From Candidatus Omnitrophota bacterium (GTDB taxonomy: Bacteria; Omnitrophota; Gorgyraeia; 2-01-FULL-45-10), in contig JAUYDB010000290.1 of the NCBI GenBank assembly GCA_030691985.1, positions 1 to 7,534 on the forward strand: a DNA stretch of 7,534 nt, read 5' to 3'. The notes beneath the pieces are model-generated. The model saw only the letters and a list, made by a program, of their open reading frames with translations, was not told the DNA's origin and made no database searches. Below are positions 1-5,889 of the stretch, in pieces; position 1 is the first letter of the stretch, and each line of letters starts with the position of its first letter. The translations under genes were made by a program, and so were the position numbers.

Positions 1-65
1 GGGGGAGAGGAAATTATGAGGGAATTCCCTCTCCCCTTTAGGGGAGAGGGCAAGGGTGAGGGGTA
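1..65. repeat. Palindromic interspersed repeat, right half of a double-hairpin element
   Basis: A 10-bp perfect stem (CCCTCTCCCC at 27-36, GGGGAGAGGG at 41-50) encloses the loop TTTA and is followed by a CAAGGGTGAGGGG tail. Positions 1-33 match 7502-7534 in the same orientation at 31 of 33 bases. Repeats of this CCCTCTCCCC/GGGTGAGGG type are common between genes in many environmental bacteria (recalled, not searched). The window starts inside the element, so its left half is missing. Confidence 0.8.
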
Positions 66-129
66 GGCAAAGATCGAATCTCAAAATGTAATCACCGTCG
101 GGCATTAAGCTCTAATTTGGACGCAAGTG

Positions 130-147
130 ATTGTGTCCCCCTATTTC
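130..147 (+). repeat. GTGTCCCCC-type repeat, single arm (copy 1)
   Basis: The 18-bp ATTGTGTCCCCCTATTTC is identical to 1152-1169 and is the exact reverse complement of 7384-7401. No opposing arm is visible nearby, so this is an orphan arm rather than a hairpin. It ends 20 bp before the start of the membrane protein gene, so it lies in that gene's 5' leader or promoter region. The remaining sequence from 66 to 129 shows no gene and no convincing promoter. Confidence 0.8.
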
Positions 148-167
148 CCTGAGAAAGGATCACGAGG

Positions 168-791
168 ATGACGTTATCTAAATTCTATATGAATAAAAAC
201 AGGCTTGAAGCGCTCGTCGACGGGATATTCGCCATAGTGATGACTCTCTTGGTTATGACGGTAATGGTTCCTCAAAGGCAGGCGGTGCTGACTGATATCG
301 GCTTCGAGGCGATGATGTGCTCCAGATTTCACGATATCTTCAATTACGCGCTCAGCTTCATTCTTCTGGCCATATTCTGGATTCAGCATCACGAACAGTC
401 CCATTTCATCAGACAGACGGATCGCACGCACATATGGATAAATATCTTTACCCTTCTCTTTATCGCGCTATTCCCGTTCTCTACTTCTCTTGTCAATGAA
501 TTTCCCGAACGGGACGCCGCGGAACTTTTATTCGGAGTCAACATGCTTATAGTCGGTATCTTATTTTACGTTAACTGGGCCTACGCGACAAAAGACAGGC
601 ATCTTGTAGATGGCGGCATTACCGATGCGCAGATAGCTGTTGGACGAAACAAATGCAGATTTTTTCTGGCGATAGCGGTGACAGCGATTATTTTGTCGCA
701 GGCGCACCCTTCTATATCCGCGGACGTATTTTGGCTGATACCCGCCATGGCGGTTTTCGAATCCTTTTTCAGAAATCGGGCGAAGTCTTGA
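168..791 (+). CDS. TMEM175/DUF1211-family six-helix membrane protein, putative potassium channel
   Basis: 207-residue integral membrane protein. Six hydrophobic segments are visible at about residues 15-35, 57-72, 89-106, 118-139, 163-178 and 185-201. The family signature RxxxFSDG appears at residues 12-19 in altered form (R12, then L16-V17-D18-G19, so F and S are replaced by L and V), followed by FAIVMTLLV. The second hallmark, W-x-x-HH-E at 71-76, and N92 with LFPFST at 101-106 also fit the family. Bacterial TMEM175 proteins form tetrameric K+-permeable channels in the cytoplasmic membrane; channel activity here is inferred. The ATG at 168 is preferred because AAAGGA lies 8 nt upstream; an ATG at 189 has no such site. 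The tRNA follows 50 bp later and could be co-transcribed. Family assignment is fairly secure, ion selectivity is not. Confidence 0.85.
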   Translation: MTLSKFYMNKNRLEALVDGIFAIVMTLLVMTVMVPQRQAVLTDIGFEAMMCSRFHDIFNYALSFILLAIFWIQHHEQSHFIRQTDRTHIWINIFTLLFIALFPFSTSLVNEFPERDAAELLFGVNMLIVGILFYVNWAYATKDRHLVDGGITDAQIAVGRNKCRFFLAIAVTAIILSQAHPSISADVFWLIPAMAVFESFFRNRAKS

Positions 792-841
792 ATCGTTTCC
801 GATAAAAATCACGAATGGCACAAGAGAAGGTAAGATTACAC

Positions 842-916
842 GCGCCTGTAGCGTAACGGATAACGCAATGGCCTCCGAAGCCATGTATGGCAGTTCGATT
901 CTGCCCAGGCGCGCCA
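842..916 (+). tRNA. tRNA-Arg (anticodon CCG), CCA end encoded
   Basis: The full cloverleaf folds by eye. The acceptor GCGCCTG (842-848) pairs with CAGGCGC (906-912). The D stem is 851-854 with 863-866. The anticodon stem ATGGC/GCCAT (868-872 with 880-884) holds a 7-nt loop, CTCCGAA, with CCG at 875-877. The variable region is 4 nt (885-888). The T stem GGCAG/CTGCC (889-893 with 901-905) holds loop TTCGATT. G913 is the discriminator and CCA is encoded at 914-916. The anticodon reads the arginine codon CGG. No convincing promoter is visible in the 50 bp after the upstream gene, so transcription may read through from there. The gene appears intact. Its last four bases also form part of an inverted repeat with 1046-1049. 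Confidence 0.96.
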
Positions 917-1049
917 TGTACCACTCGCGACAACTGTCTATAGCTATCGCTCGGGCTGCGCCCCGAACCCGAGGAATGAAATGACGAGTGGTTCGGGGCT
1001 GCGCCCTGCACCTGACGAATGAAATGAGGAATGGTGCAGGGTACATGGC
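913..1049. repeat. Inverted repeat from tRNA end enclosing a 43-bp tandem duplication of hairpins
   Basis: A perfect 10-bp inverted repeat (GCCATGTACC 913-922, GGTACATGGC 1040-1049) starts on the tRNA discriminator and CCA. Inside, a unit beginning GGGCTGCGCCC is repeated with a 43-bp period (953-995, 996-1038). Each unit makes a 9-bp hairpin with a 20-nt loop: CCCCGAACC (961-969) with GGTTCGGGG (990-998), and CCCTGCACC (1004-1012) with GGTGCAGGG (1033-1041). The loops agree at 16 of 20 positions around GAATGAAATGA. Between the two hairpins, two stem pairs differ on both sides (C-G to T-A, A-T to C-G), so pairing is preserved. ACCACTCG (920-927) can also pair with CGAGTGGT (985-992) as a competing fold. 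No coding potential is apparent. Confidence 0.75.
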
Positions 1050-1070
1050 ACGGCCATGACGCGTGGTGGG

Positions 1071-1132
1071 AAAATGGGGGACACCCATTTTCATGCAGGT
1101 TTTATTGATAAAAAATGAGTGTCCCCCATTTT
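1071..1132. repeat. Long inverted repeat with GGGGGACAC arms
   Basis: The arms at 1071-1091 and 1112-1132 are 21 bp each and complementary except at one position, with a 20-nt loop (1092-1111). The outer 14 bp (AAAATGGGGGACAC and its reverse complement) are perfect. The core GTGTCCCCC is shared with the repeat at 1152-1169 but continues ATTTT instead of TATTTC, so this looks like a sister subfamily. The right arm is followed by further T residues, so it could terminate transcription from the tRNA side, though this is speculative. Confidence 0.8.
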
Positions 1133-1147
1133 TATCTCGACAGAAAC

Positions 1148-1169
1148 AGGTATTGTGTCCCCCTATTTC
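1148..1169 (+). repeat. GTGTCCCCC-type repeat, single arm (copy 2)
   Basis: This 22-bp arm (AGGTATTGTG then TCCCCCTATTTC) is the exact reverse complement of 7384-7405, so everything from the AsmA-like gene through the kinase is bracketed by a perfect inverted repeat about 6.2 kb apart. Its last 18 bp equal 130-147. It ends only 14 bp before the ATG of the AsmA-like gene, leaving no separate space for a conventional promoter. Confidence 0.8.
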
Positions 1170-1183
1170 GGGGTTGACAGCAG

Positions 1184-3616
1184 ATGAAGAAAAAGATTTT
1201 TATTATATTTATTATTCTGGTTGTAACAATTTCCGGAATAATAACTTATCTTAACCTTAAGATCCTGCCTACCAAGATCAAGGCGCTGATTGTAGGGGGC
1301 CTTGAAGAGGCCACGCAGAAGAAGGTGATCCTGGGGTCCGTCAGCCTTAATATATTTAAAGGGCTCGTCCTGAGGGACCTGATAATATATGACGGCAATG
1401 TCGCCATATTTAACGCCAAAGAGACCTCCTGCGTTTTTCTGATCCTTCCCGTCTTTAAAAAAGAGATAATAATCCCGTATGTAACTATTAGGTCTCCTGA
1501 GCTGTTTGTGGAGCGCTTGCCCGACGGGTCCGTCAACATAATGGATCTCTTCAGGAAGCCGCTTCTTCTCCGGAAGCGCGGTTTTAAGATATTCGTATAT
1601 AAGATCGAAGTAAGGGATGCGCGCGTCAATTTCCATGACAACACGCTTGACCCGCCGTTTGTAAAAGAGATAAAGAAGCTGGATTTGAAATTGGCCCTGT
1701 CTTTGCCTAATAAAGTGAAATTCGATCTCGACGCGGAGGCCTCATCGGACCATCCGATAAGGCTGAGCTTGTCCGGAGAATACGATATGCTGAGAAAAGA
1801 GCTTACGGCGGCCGCCAACATAAAAGATCTTCCGCCGAAAGATTTCGAAAGATATTACAATAACGCCGCCTTTCCGCTGCCGCAAGGGAGCTTAGACGCC
1901 GGATTATCCCTGCGCTATAAAGATAATGTCCTTGGGCTGGACCTGGATGCCAAAAGCGCCCGCCTCCTGTTCGCGAAAGACGGTTTTTCGGCCAGTTTAG
2001 ATTCGGCCATCAAATCCAATTTCAAATATGATTTTACGGATAGGGCGCTTAAATATAACGGGGGCCTTCATGTCAATGATCTCAAGCTCTCAGGGGTGCC
2101 GGGCGTTGGAAATATAGAGAACGTGAAGGGCGATATAATATTCAGCGATTCAGGGCTGTCCTCTGATAATATATCGGCTTCAGCCTTTGGCGTACCGGTC
2201 AGGGCAGGTATCAAGATAACGGATTTTAACGAGTTACCGCTCGACATCGACTTAAGCTCCGACCTTGGATTGGCCGCGCTTCAAAAGATATTGAAAGATA
2301 ATTTCGCCGTTCATTTACCGGCCGAAGTCCGCGGCGAGGGCAGGATTCATATTACGATGCGGTACAAAATACCGGAAGCGCGCGTAGTCTACGTTAACGG
2401 TTCTCTTGATGTGCTTGGCGCAGCGGCAGATATCGGGAGAAACAAGGCAAATTTTAACAACATTAACGGTAAAGTCGAGTTTACGCCGAATCAGGTGAAG
2501 TGGTCCGGCCTTACGTTTAAGCATATCGACAAAGAATACGGGACATCCGGGACGCTTACAAATTTTGAGGCGCCGGGCGTGCAGATGGAGCTATATTCCG
2601 AAGGGCTTTCGCTTAACACGGTTTTTGCCGTCAACGGCGGACTGTTGACTTTCTCGAAATTCGCGGGAAGATATCATGATTCGGAATTTTCAATGAGCGG
2701 CGATATGGATATCTCCGATAGCGCGGAATTGAAGGGCGACATAAAAGGGGTGTTGGATGTCGAGCTCGCAGATCTTAAAGAACCTCTTAAAAAGTTTGAG
2801 GAAAGACTGGAAAAATTAAAACCGTCAGGCCGTCTGCGCGCCGATTTCAGCCTTGCGGGGAATGTCCGGGATATTAAATCGTGCGCCATCGAGGCGAGGT
2901 TATCGGCCGAGCGGCTTTCCGTCCGTGATTTTAAATTTTCGGACTTTGCCATGTCTTATGTCCAGAAGAACGGCGTTGCCGATGTGATATCGATGCGTTT
3001 ATCTTTATACGGCGGCGAGATAACGGCCGCGGGGAGAATAGACCTCGTGTCCGCGGATATGCCGTATTCCGCCAGCGCCGACATTCAGGGCCTGAGGCTT
3101 GAGCGGCTGAAAACCGACACGGCCTTCAGGGACAATGACATATCCGGAAGCCTCCGGGCGAAGGCCGAAATAAGCGGCCCGTCGAACGATATATCCAGAC
3201 TCGAGGGCGCGGGGCGGATAAATATCACTGACGGCAAGCTGTGGCAATTGAATCTTTTTAAAGGGCTCGGCATTTTGCTGTTCTCAAGAGATTTTTCTAA
3301 CATAGTTTTCAGCGAAGGCAGCTGCGATTTTCTCATTAAAGATAAATCTATCTCTACCGATAACATCATGTTTAAGAGCGGCCTCATATATATGTACGGC
3401 GCAATAAAACTGGGTTTCGACAAATCTATCAATGCCGCGTTGAAGGCCCAGATCGAGGAGGAGGCCGTTGAAAGCGGCGCGGCGGTGAGAAACGTAACTG
3501 CCGCGATAGAAAAGTACAGTTTTATCGAGATTACGGGAACACTGAAAGAACCAAAATATAGGATAGCCCCGGACGTTGCCGATATACTGGAAGACCTCAA
3601 AAACATGTTTTTTTGA
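1184..3616 (+). CDS. AsmA-like family envelope protein
   Basis: 810 residues. A short basic N-terminus (MKKK) and a hydrophobic anchor at about residues 5-23 place the remainder outside the cytoplasmic membrane. The body is a long beta-rich alternating pattern with many repeats of the type G-x-L-x-hydrophobic, and about residues 674-790 resemble the AsmA C-terminal region (GAGRINITDGKLWQ, then LFKGLGILLF). AsmA-type proteins, including E. coli YhdP, TamB and YdbH, are linked to outer-membrane assembly and to phospholipid movement between the two membranes; that role here is inferred from family resemblance. The ATG at 1184 is the only start that keeps the anchor, but no good Shine-Dalgarno site precedes it and a repeat arm ends 14 bp upstream. 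The gene looks intact. I recognise the superfamily but not a specific named orthologue. Confidence 0.78.
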   Translation: MKKKIFIIFIILVVTISGIITYLNLKILPTKIKALIVGGLEEATQKKVILGSVSLNIFKGLVLRDLIIYDGNVAIFNAKETSCVFLILPVFKKEIIIPYVTIRSPELFVERLPDGSVNIMDLFRKPLLLRKRGFKIFVYKIEVRDARVNFHDNTLDPPFVKEIKKLDLKLALSLPNKVKFDLDAEASSDHPIRLSLSGEYDMLRKELTAAANIKDLPPKDFERYYNNAAFPLPQGSLDAGLSLRYKDNVLGLDLDAKSARLLFAKDGFSASLDSAIKSNFKYDFTDRALKYNGGLHVNDLKLSGVPGVGNIENVKGDIIFSDSGLSSDNISASAFGVPVRAGIKITDFNELPLDIDLSSDLGLAALQKILKDNFAVHLPAEVRGEGRIHITMRYKIPEARVVYVNGSLDVLGAAADIGRNKANFNNINGKVEFTPNQVKWSGLTFKHIDKEYGTSGTLTNFEAPGVQMELYSEGLSLNTVFAVNGGLLTFSKFAGRYHDSEFSMSGDMDISDSAELKGDIKGVLDVELADLKEPLKKFEERLEKLKPSGRLRADFSLAGNVRDIKSCAIEARLSAERLSVRDFKFSDFAMSYVQKNGVADVISMRLSLYGGEITAAGRIDLVSADMPYSASADIQGLRLERLKTDTAFRDNDISGSLRAKAEISGPSNDISRLEGAGRINITDGKLWQLNLFKGLGILLFSRDFSNIVFSEGSCDFLIKDKSISTDNIMFKSGLIYMYGAIKLGFDKSINAALKAQIEEEAVESGAAVRNVTAAIEKYSFIEITGTLKEPKYRIAPDVADILEDLKNMFF

Positions 3617-3633
3617 AATTTCGCCCCCTACTC

Positions 3634-3661
3634 TTGCAAAAGTCAGATTTTATGATACACT
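3634..3661 (+). promoter_or_regulatory. Weak candidate sigma70-type promoter for the exported-protein pair
   Basis: TTGCAA (3634-3639) and TACACT (3656-3661) are separated by 16 bp, each matching consensus at 4 of 6 positions. It lies in the 67-bp gap after the AsmA-like gene and 22 bp before the next start codon. An alternative -10, TATGAT (3651-3656), has no matching -35. Read-through from the upstream gene is equally possible. Confidence 0.25.
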
Positions 3662-3683
3662 TGCTGTAACATAAAGAGGCCTT

Positions 3684-4250
3684 GTGAACAGGAAAAGGTT
3701 GTCCATAGTATTGACGGCGCTTTTTTTAGTTCAAATAGTCCCCTTCACGAAAATATTTTGCGAGGAAGCGGTCCTTCTCAACCCTTCGACTTTGCTCAGG
3801 GTTGATACTGAGCTAGGTCGAAGTATCAATCCCTCGGCTAAAGTTCCCAGCATATATTTTAAACAGATTTACGGCATCATGTGCATGGCGCTGTCCATAT
3901 ATAAAGCGGACGCCGTCCGACATTCCTCCAAAGAAGACCTTATAAGAAGGTATGATGGCGCCTTCCCGGATCGGTCGGCGCGTTTTGACCTGAACAATAT
4001 CGATATCGGGAAGAAGGGGTGGACGCGCTACTATCCGTTTGCGGCCGGCAATAAAAATTTCATAGCGAGGATATTCCTTACGGAAGAAAGGTTTTACCAG
4101 CCGAATGCGCCCGTCCTGTTTCAGGCGCATATAGATAATCCAGCCGTAACTATCCAGATACTGCCGGGGGTGAATGAAATATTGAGAGGGTGTCAGATAA
4201 AGCCGCACCCCGCGATTTACCCCGCCACCGAAATCGCCGCAAGCCCATAA
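3684..4250 (+). CDS. Putative exported protein of unknown function, carrying an in-frame repeat
   Basis: 188 residues from a GTG start, with AAGAGG 4 nt upstream. A signal peptide is apparent: MNRKR, a hydrophobic stretch at about residues 7-20, then a candidate cleavage zone near residues 24-28. Codons 33-50 are made entirely of an interspersed palindromic repeat (3780-3833), so that stretch of protein probably has no ancestral function. The part after residue 55 is rich in aromatic and charged residues (GKKGWTRYYPFAAGNKNF at about 109-126) and may be the real domain, but I do not recognise it. The stop lies 13 bp before the next start codon, suggesting co-transcription. The C-terminus is proline- and alanine-rich without a clear motif. 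The protein may be truncated or degenerate compared with relatives. Confidence 0.6.
   Translation: MNRKRLSIVLTALFLVQIVPFTKIFCEEAVLLNPSTLLRVDTELGRSINPSAKVPSIYFKQIYGIMCMALSIYKADAVRHSSKEDLIRRYDGAFPDRSARFDLNNIDIGKKGWTRYYPFAAGNKNFIARIFLTEERFYQPNAPVLFQAHIDNPAVTIQILPGVNEILRGCQIKPHPAIYPATEIAASP
3780..3833. repeat. Interspersed palindromic repeat inside a coding region
   Basis: The imperfect 16-bp arms CTTCGACTTTGCTCAG (3784-3799) and CTGAGCTAGGTCGAAG (3808-3823) match at 14 of 16 positions, with an 8-nt spacer. A second pairing, GTTGATAC (3801-3808) with GTATCAAT (3823-3830), overlaps it. Repeats of the type CTTCGACTTCGCTCAGGG are very widespread between genes in environmental bacteria (recalled). 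Here the segment spans exactly 18 codons with no stop, and it falls just after the signal peptide. Confidence 0.75.
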
Positions 4251-4263
4251 AAACCTCACACAC

Positions 4264-5103
4264 ATGATCGAGATAATGAAAAACGACGGCTATAGTATGC
4301 GTGTAAAGTATTTCCTGATAGTATCGGCCGCGGTTTTATCCGTTATCCTTTCCGCCTCGGTTTCCTTTTCTCAAAATGAGGAAGAGGCGCAATACAGGAA
4401 GTTTAAACTTGAGAATGCCTCGTGCGATGTCGGCCTTCTTTACAAAAATACGCCCGAAGGGACGGGGCTCGGAATATCAGCCATAGCGACCGGGAAGGGC
4501 GCTCAATTCAGGAGATGGAAAGTTACGGAAATAAAACTCTGCATAGACGGCAGGATTCTCAAGGCCGAGGGGATTAAGAAGTTTTATGTGAGGGAGGAGT
4601 CTTTCTGGCGCGTTCCCGCGGCGGTGCTCTTCGTTGCGCTCGGCATAGCCGATAGCGGTAATGGCAGCGGCCTCGAAAATGGTATCGGCAAAGCGGGCGT
4701 GGCCCTGGGCATGGGGTTATTGGCGCTGCAGGCCAAGGGAGACATAGAAGGCAAGAGGGCTTTTTTTAATCTCGACAAGAAAACCGCGGAAAATATACAA
4801 GACGGCAGGGACGCCATCGAGATAAGGATAGAGGACGAAAGGCTGCATCTTAAGGATACGATAAAAATAGGCATACCGAAAATCCGCTCCGGAGCGGCCG
4901 TTAAAGACGATTACAGCAGGATGGGGCAGGACGATTTAATCAAGCTGGTCGATACATTAAAATATGAAATCGAATCCCTGGAGAAGGAGCAGGCCTCTTA
5001 CAAATACGGCGCCGATCCCGGGTATGACCGTATCCAGAGAGAGATAGAAGAACTGCAGGCGAGGCGGGGCATGGCGTATAACAGATGGCTTGAGAAGCGA
5101 TGA
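4264..5103 (+). CDS. Putative exported protein with C-terminal coiled coil, function unknown
   Basis: 279 residues as opened here. Three candidate ATGs (4264, 4276, 4297) lack strong ribosome binding sites. Starting at 4297 gives a textbook signal peptide (MRVK, hydrophobic core, SVSFSQ at about residues 32-37), so the true protein may be 268 residues. The mature part has a beta-rich region (about 45-110), a hydrophobic, glycine-rich stretch with two short apolar segments (about 118-129 and 141-157) that could touch or cross a membrane, and a helical, heptad-like C-terminus (about 222-268: LIKLVDTLKYEIESLEKE and onward) likely to form a coiled coil. I do not recognise a family. It begins 13 bp after the preceding exported protein, so the two are probably translated from one mRNA. 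The next gene has its own strong promoter. Confidence 0.7.
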   Translation: MIEIMKNDGYSMRVKYFLIVSAAVLSVILSASVSFSQNEEEAQYRKFKLENASCDVGLLYKNTPEGTGLGISAIATGKGAQFRRWKVTEIKLCIDGRILKAEGIKKFYVREESFWRVPAAVLFVALGIADSGNGSGLENGIGKAGVALGMGLLALQAKGDIEGKRAFFNLDKKTAENIQDGRDAIEIRIEDERLHLKDTIKIGIPKIRSGAAVKDDYSRMGQDDLIKLVDTLKYEIESLEKEQASYKYGADPGYDRIQREIEELQARRGMAYNRWLEKR

Positions 5104-5120
5104 TGAGACGGTGAAGTCCA

Positions 5121-5149
5121 TTGACAAAACCGCCGAAGTCTCTTATAAT
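5121..5149 (+). promoter_or_regulatory. Perfect consensus sigma70-type promoter for the lipoprotein gene
   Basis: TTGACA (5121-5126) and TATAAT (5144-5149) are both exact consensus hexamers at the optimal 17-bp spacing. Transcription would start near 5156, giving a leader of about 24 nt before the ATG at 5180. Such an exact match is uncommon and predicts strong, probably constitutive expression. It starts 17 bp after the stop of the preceding gene. Confidence 0.88.
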
Positions 5150-5179
5150 CCTTAATAGTTATAAACTGAGGTAAGCCGC

Positions 5180-5608
5180 ATGAGATTATTTGTTGTGTTG
5201 ATGCTGGTATTTCTGGCGGGCTGCTCGTCCGCGCAGATGCGCAAAGAGTTTATGAGCATGTCCCCGAGCGATGTTACAGGCGCCCGGAACAAATATACGA
5301 AAGTCTTGGATATGTCCGCCGCCGAATGTCTTGACAAAACCCGCGCGATCCTGAAGGAAATGGGCGCAGTGATAGTCAAGTATGAAAAAAATAATTATTT
5401 TATAGCGGCCGATCAGTTCGAAACGTTCTTCCGCTCCTGTGTAAATACCACGGAGGTGGGGATCGTATTTAAAGAGCTCGAGGCAAATAAGACGCAGGTG
5501 GAAGTTGCCTCGGACTCCCCCAACCTCGCCGGCTCCGTTGCATTAGAGCTATTCACAAAACTGGAAAACAAGGGCCCCGCGGTGAAAAAAGAAGAACCGG
5601 TAAAATAA
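5180..5608 (+). CDS. Small lipoprotein of unknown function
   Basis: 142 residues. The N-terminus MRLFVVLMLVF followed by LAGC (residues 12-15) is a canonical lipobox, so C15 should be lipidated after signal peptidase II cleavage. Serine at the next position (S16), by the E. coli rule, favours outer-membrane delivery. The mature domain has a conserved-looking helix, strand, strand pattern (about 43-76, AAECLDKTRAILKEMGAVIVK then NNYFIAADQF) and a later beta hairpin (EVGIVFKEL, TQVEVASDS). The C-terminus is short and lysine-rich. I do not recognise a named family. GAGGT sits 7 nt before the ATG, and a perfect consensus promoter lies just upstream, so the gene can be expressed independently and strongly. 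No hairpin terminator follows directly; the nested repeat 65 bp downstream may serve. Confidence 0.85.
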   Translation: MRLFVVLMLVFLAGCSSAQMRKEFMSMSPSDVTGARNKYTKVLDMSAAECLDKTRAILKEMGAVIVKYEKNNYFIAADQFETFFRSCVNTTEVGIVFKELEANKTQVEVASDSPNLAGSVALELFTKLENKGPAVKKEEPVK

Positions 5609-5673
5609 TTCCCACCCAAAAATTTTCTAAGTCACTCTTTTTGTAATAGATCAGAGTTTTAAGAGACGGTGAT

Positions 5674-5738
5674 AAAAAGGGGTCTGACCCAACGCGTCCA
5701 TTATGCGGTGAATGGGTCTGACCCCTTTTTACTTTTTA
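5674..5738 (+). terminator. Possible Rho-independent terminator formed by the first repeat hairpin
   Basis: The first hairpin of the nested repeat has a GC-rich stem and is followed on the + strand by CTTTTTACTTTTTAC, which includes two T-runs. It lies 65 bp after the lipoprotein stop, where a terminator would be expected. The 23-nt loop is long for an efficient terminator. The second hairpin also ends in ATTTTTC. The repeat may simply have been tolerated here. Confidence 0.35.
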
Positions 5739-5816
5739 CAGATAGCTTGCTATGCCAAAAACTGGGGTCAGACCCATTCAATAAGCAATAGACGCGCTGG
5801 GTCAGACCCCATTTTT
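5674..5816. repeat. Nested double-hairpin (BIME-like) GGGTCTGACCC repeat
   Basis: Four copies of the near-palindromic core GGGTCTGACCC or its complement lie at about 5680-5690, 5714-5724, 5765-5775 and 5799-5809. Copies 1 and 2 form a hairpin, with 17-bp arms holding one mismatch (5674-5690 with 5714-5730). Copies 3 and 4 form a second hairpin with 13-bp arms and one mismatch. The two hairpins are also inverted copies of each other: 5674-5698 resembles the complement of 5791-5816, and 5711-5727 is the exact complement of 5764-5780. This matches the head-to-head REP-pair architecture of bacterial interspersed mosaic elements. It separates the lipoprotein and kinase genes. The rest of 5609-5889 holds no gene. 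Confidence 0.85.
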
Positions 5817-5858
5817 CTTACGAAGCTCTTATAACGCTGGGCTATTACCTCTTTTTCG

Positions 5859-5867
5859 TGTTATAAT
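5859..5867 (+). promoter_or_regulatory. Extended -10 promoter for the sensor kinase gene
   Basis: TGTTATAAT fits the extended -10 pattern TGnTATAAT exactly, with TATAAT at 5862-5867. No good -35 hexamer is present 16-18 bp upstream, which is typical for extended -10 promoters. The start of transcription would be near 5874, leaving a leader of about 16 nt that just includes the ribosome binding site AGGAGG (5877-5882). Confidence 0.6.
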
Positions 5868-5889
5868 AATGCCCTAAGGAGGGATAGGG

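Noticed and set aside
561..1094. Open frame of 177 codons on the minus strand
   Set aside because: It runs antisense through the end of the membrane protein gene, the tRNA and the hairpin repeats. Its composition reflects those features rather than a protein.
1174..1179. TTGACA just before the AsmA-like start codon
   Set aside because: A matching -10 would fall inside the coding region, past the only start codon that preserves the membrane anchor, so it cannot drive this gene as annotated.
1246..1821. Open frame of 191 codons on the minus strand
   Set aside because: It is fully antisense to the AsmA-like gene and serine/arginine-rich, as mirror frames usually are, and no ribosome binding site supports it.
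3599..3612. AAAAACATGTTTTT palindrome at the end of the AsmA-like gene as a terminator
   Set aside because: It has no loop and almost no GC, overlaps the last codons, and would make a very weak hairpin.
5674..5816. CRISPR array, because of four regularly placed similar motifs
   Set aside because: The motifs alternate in orientation and pair with one another. Repeat length and spacing do not fit a CRISPR array, and no cas genes are present.
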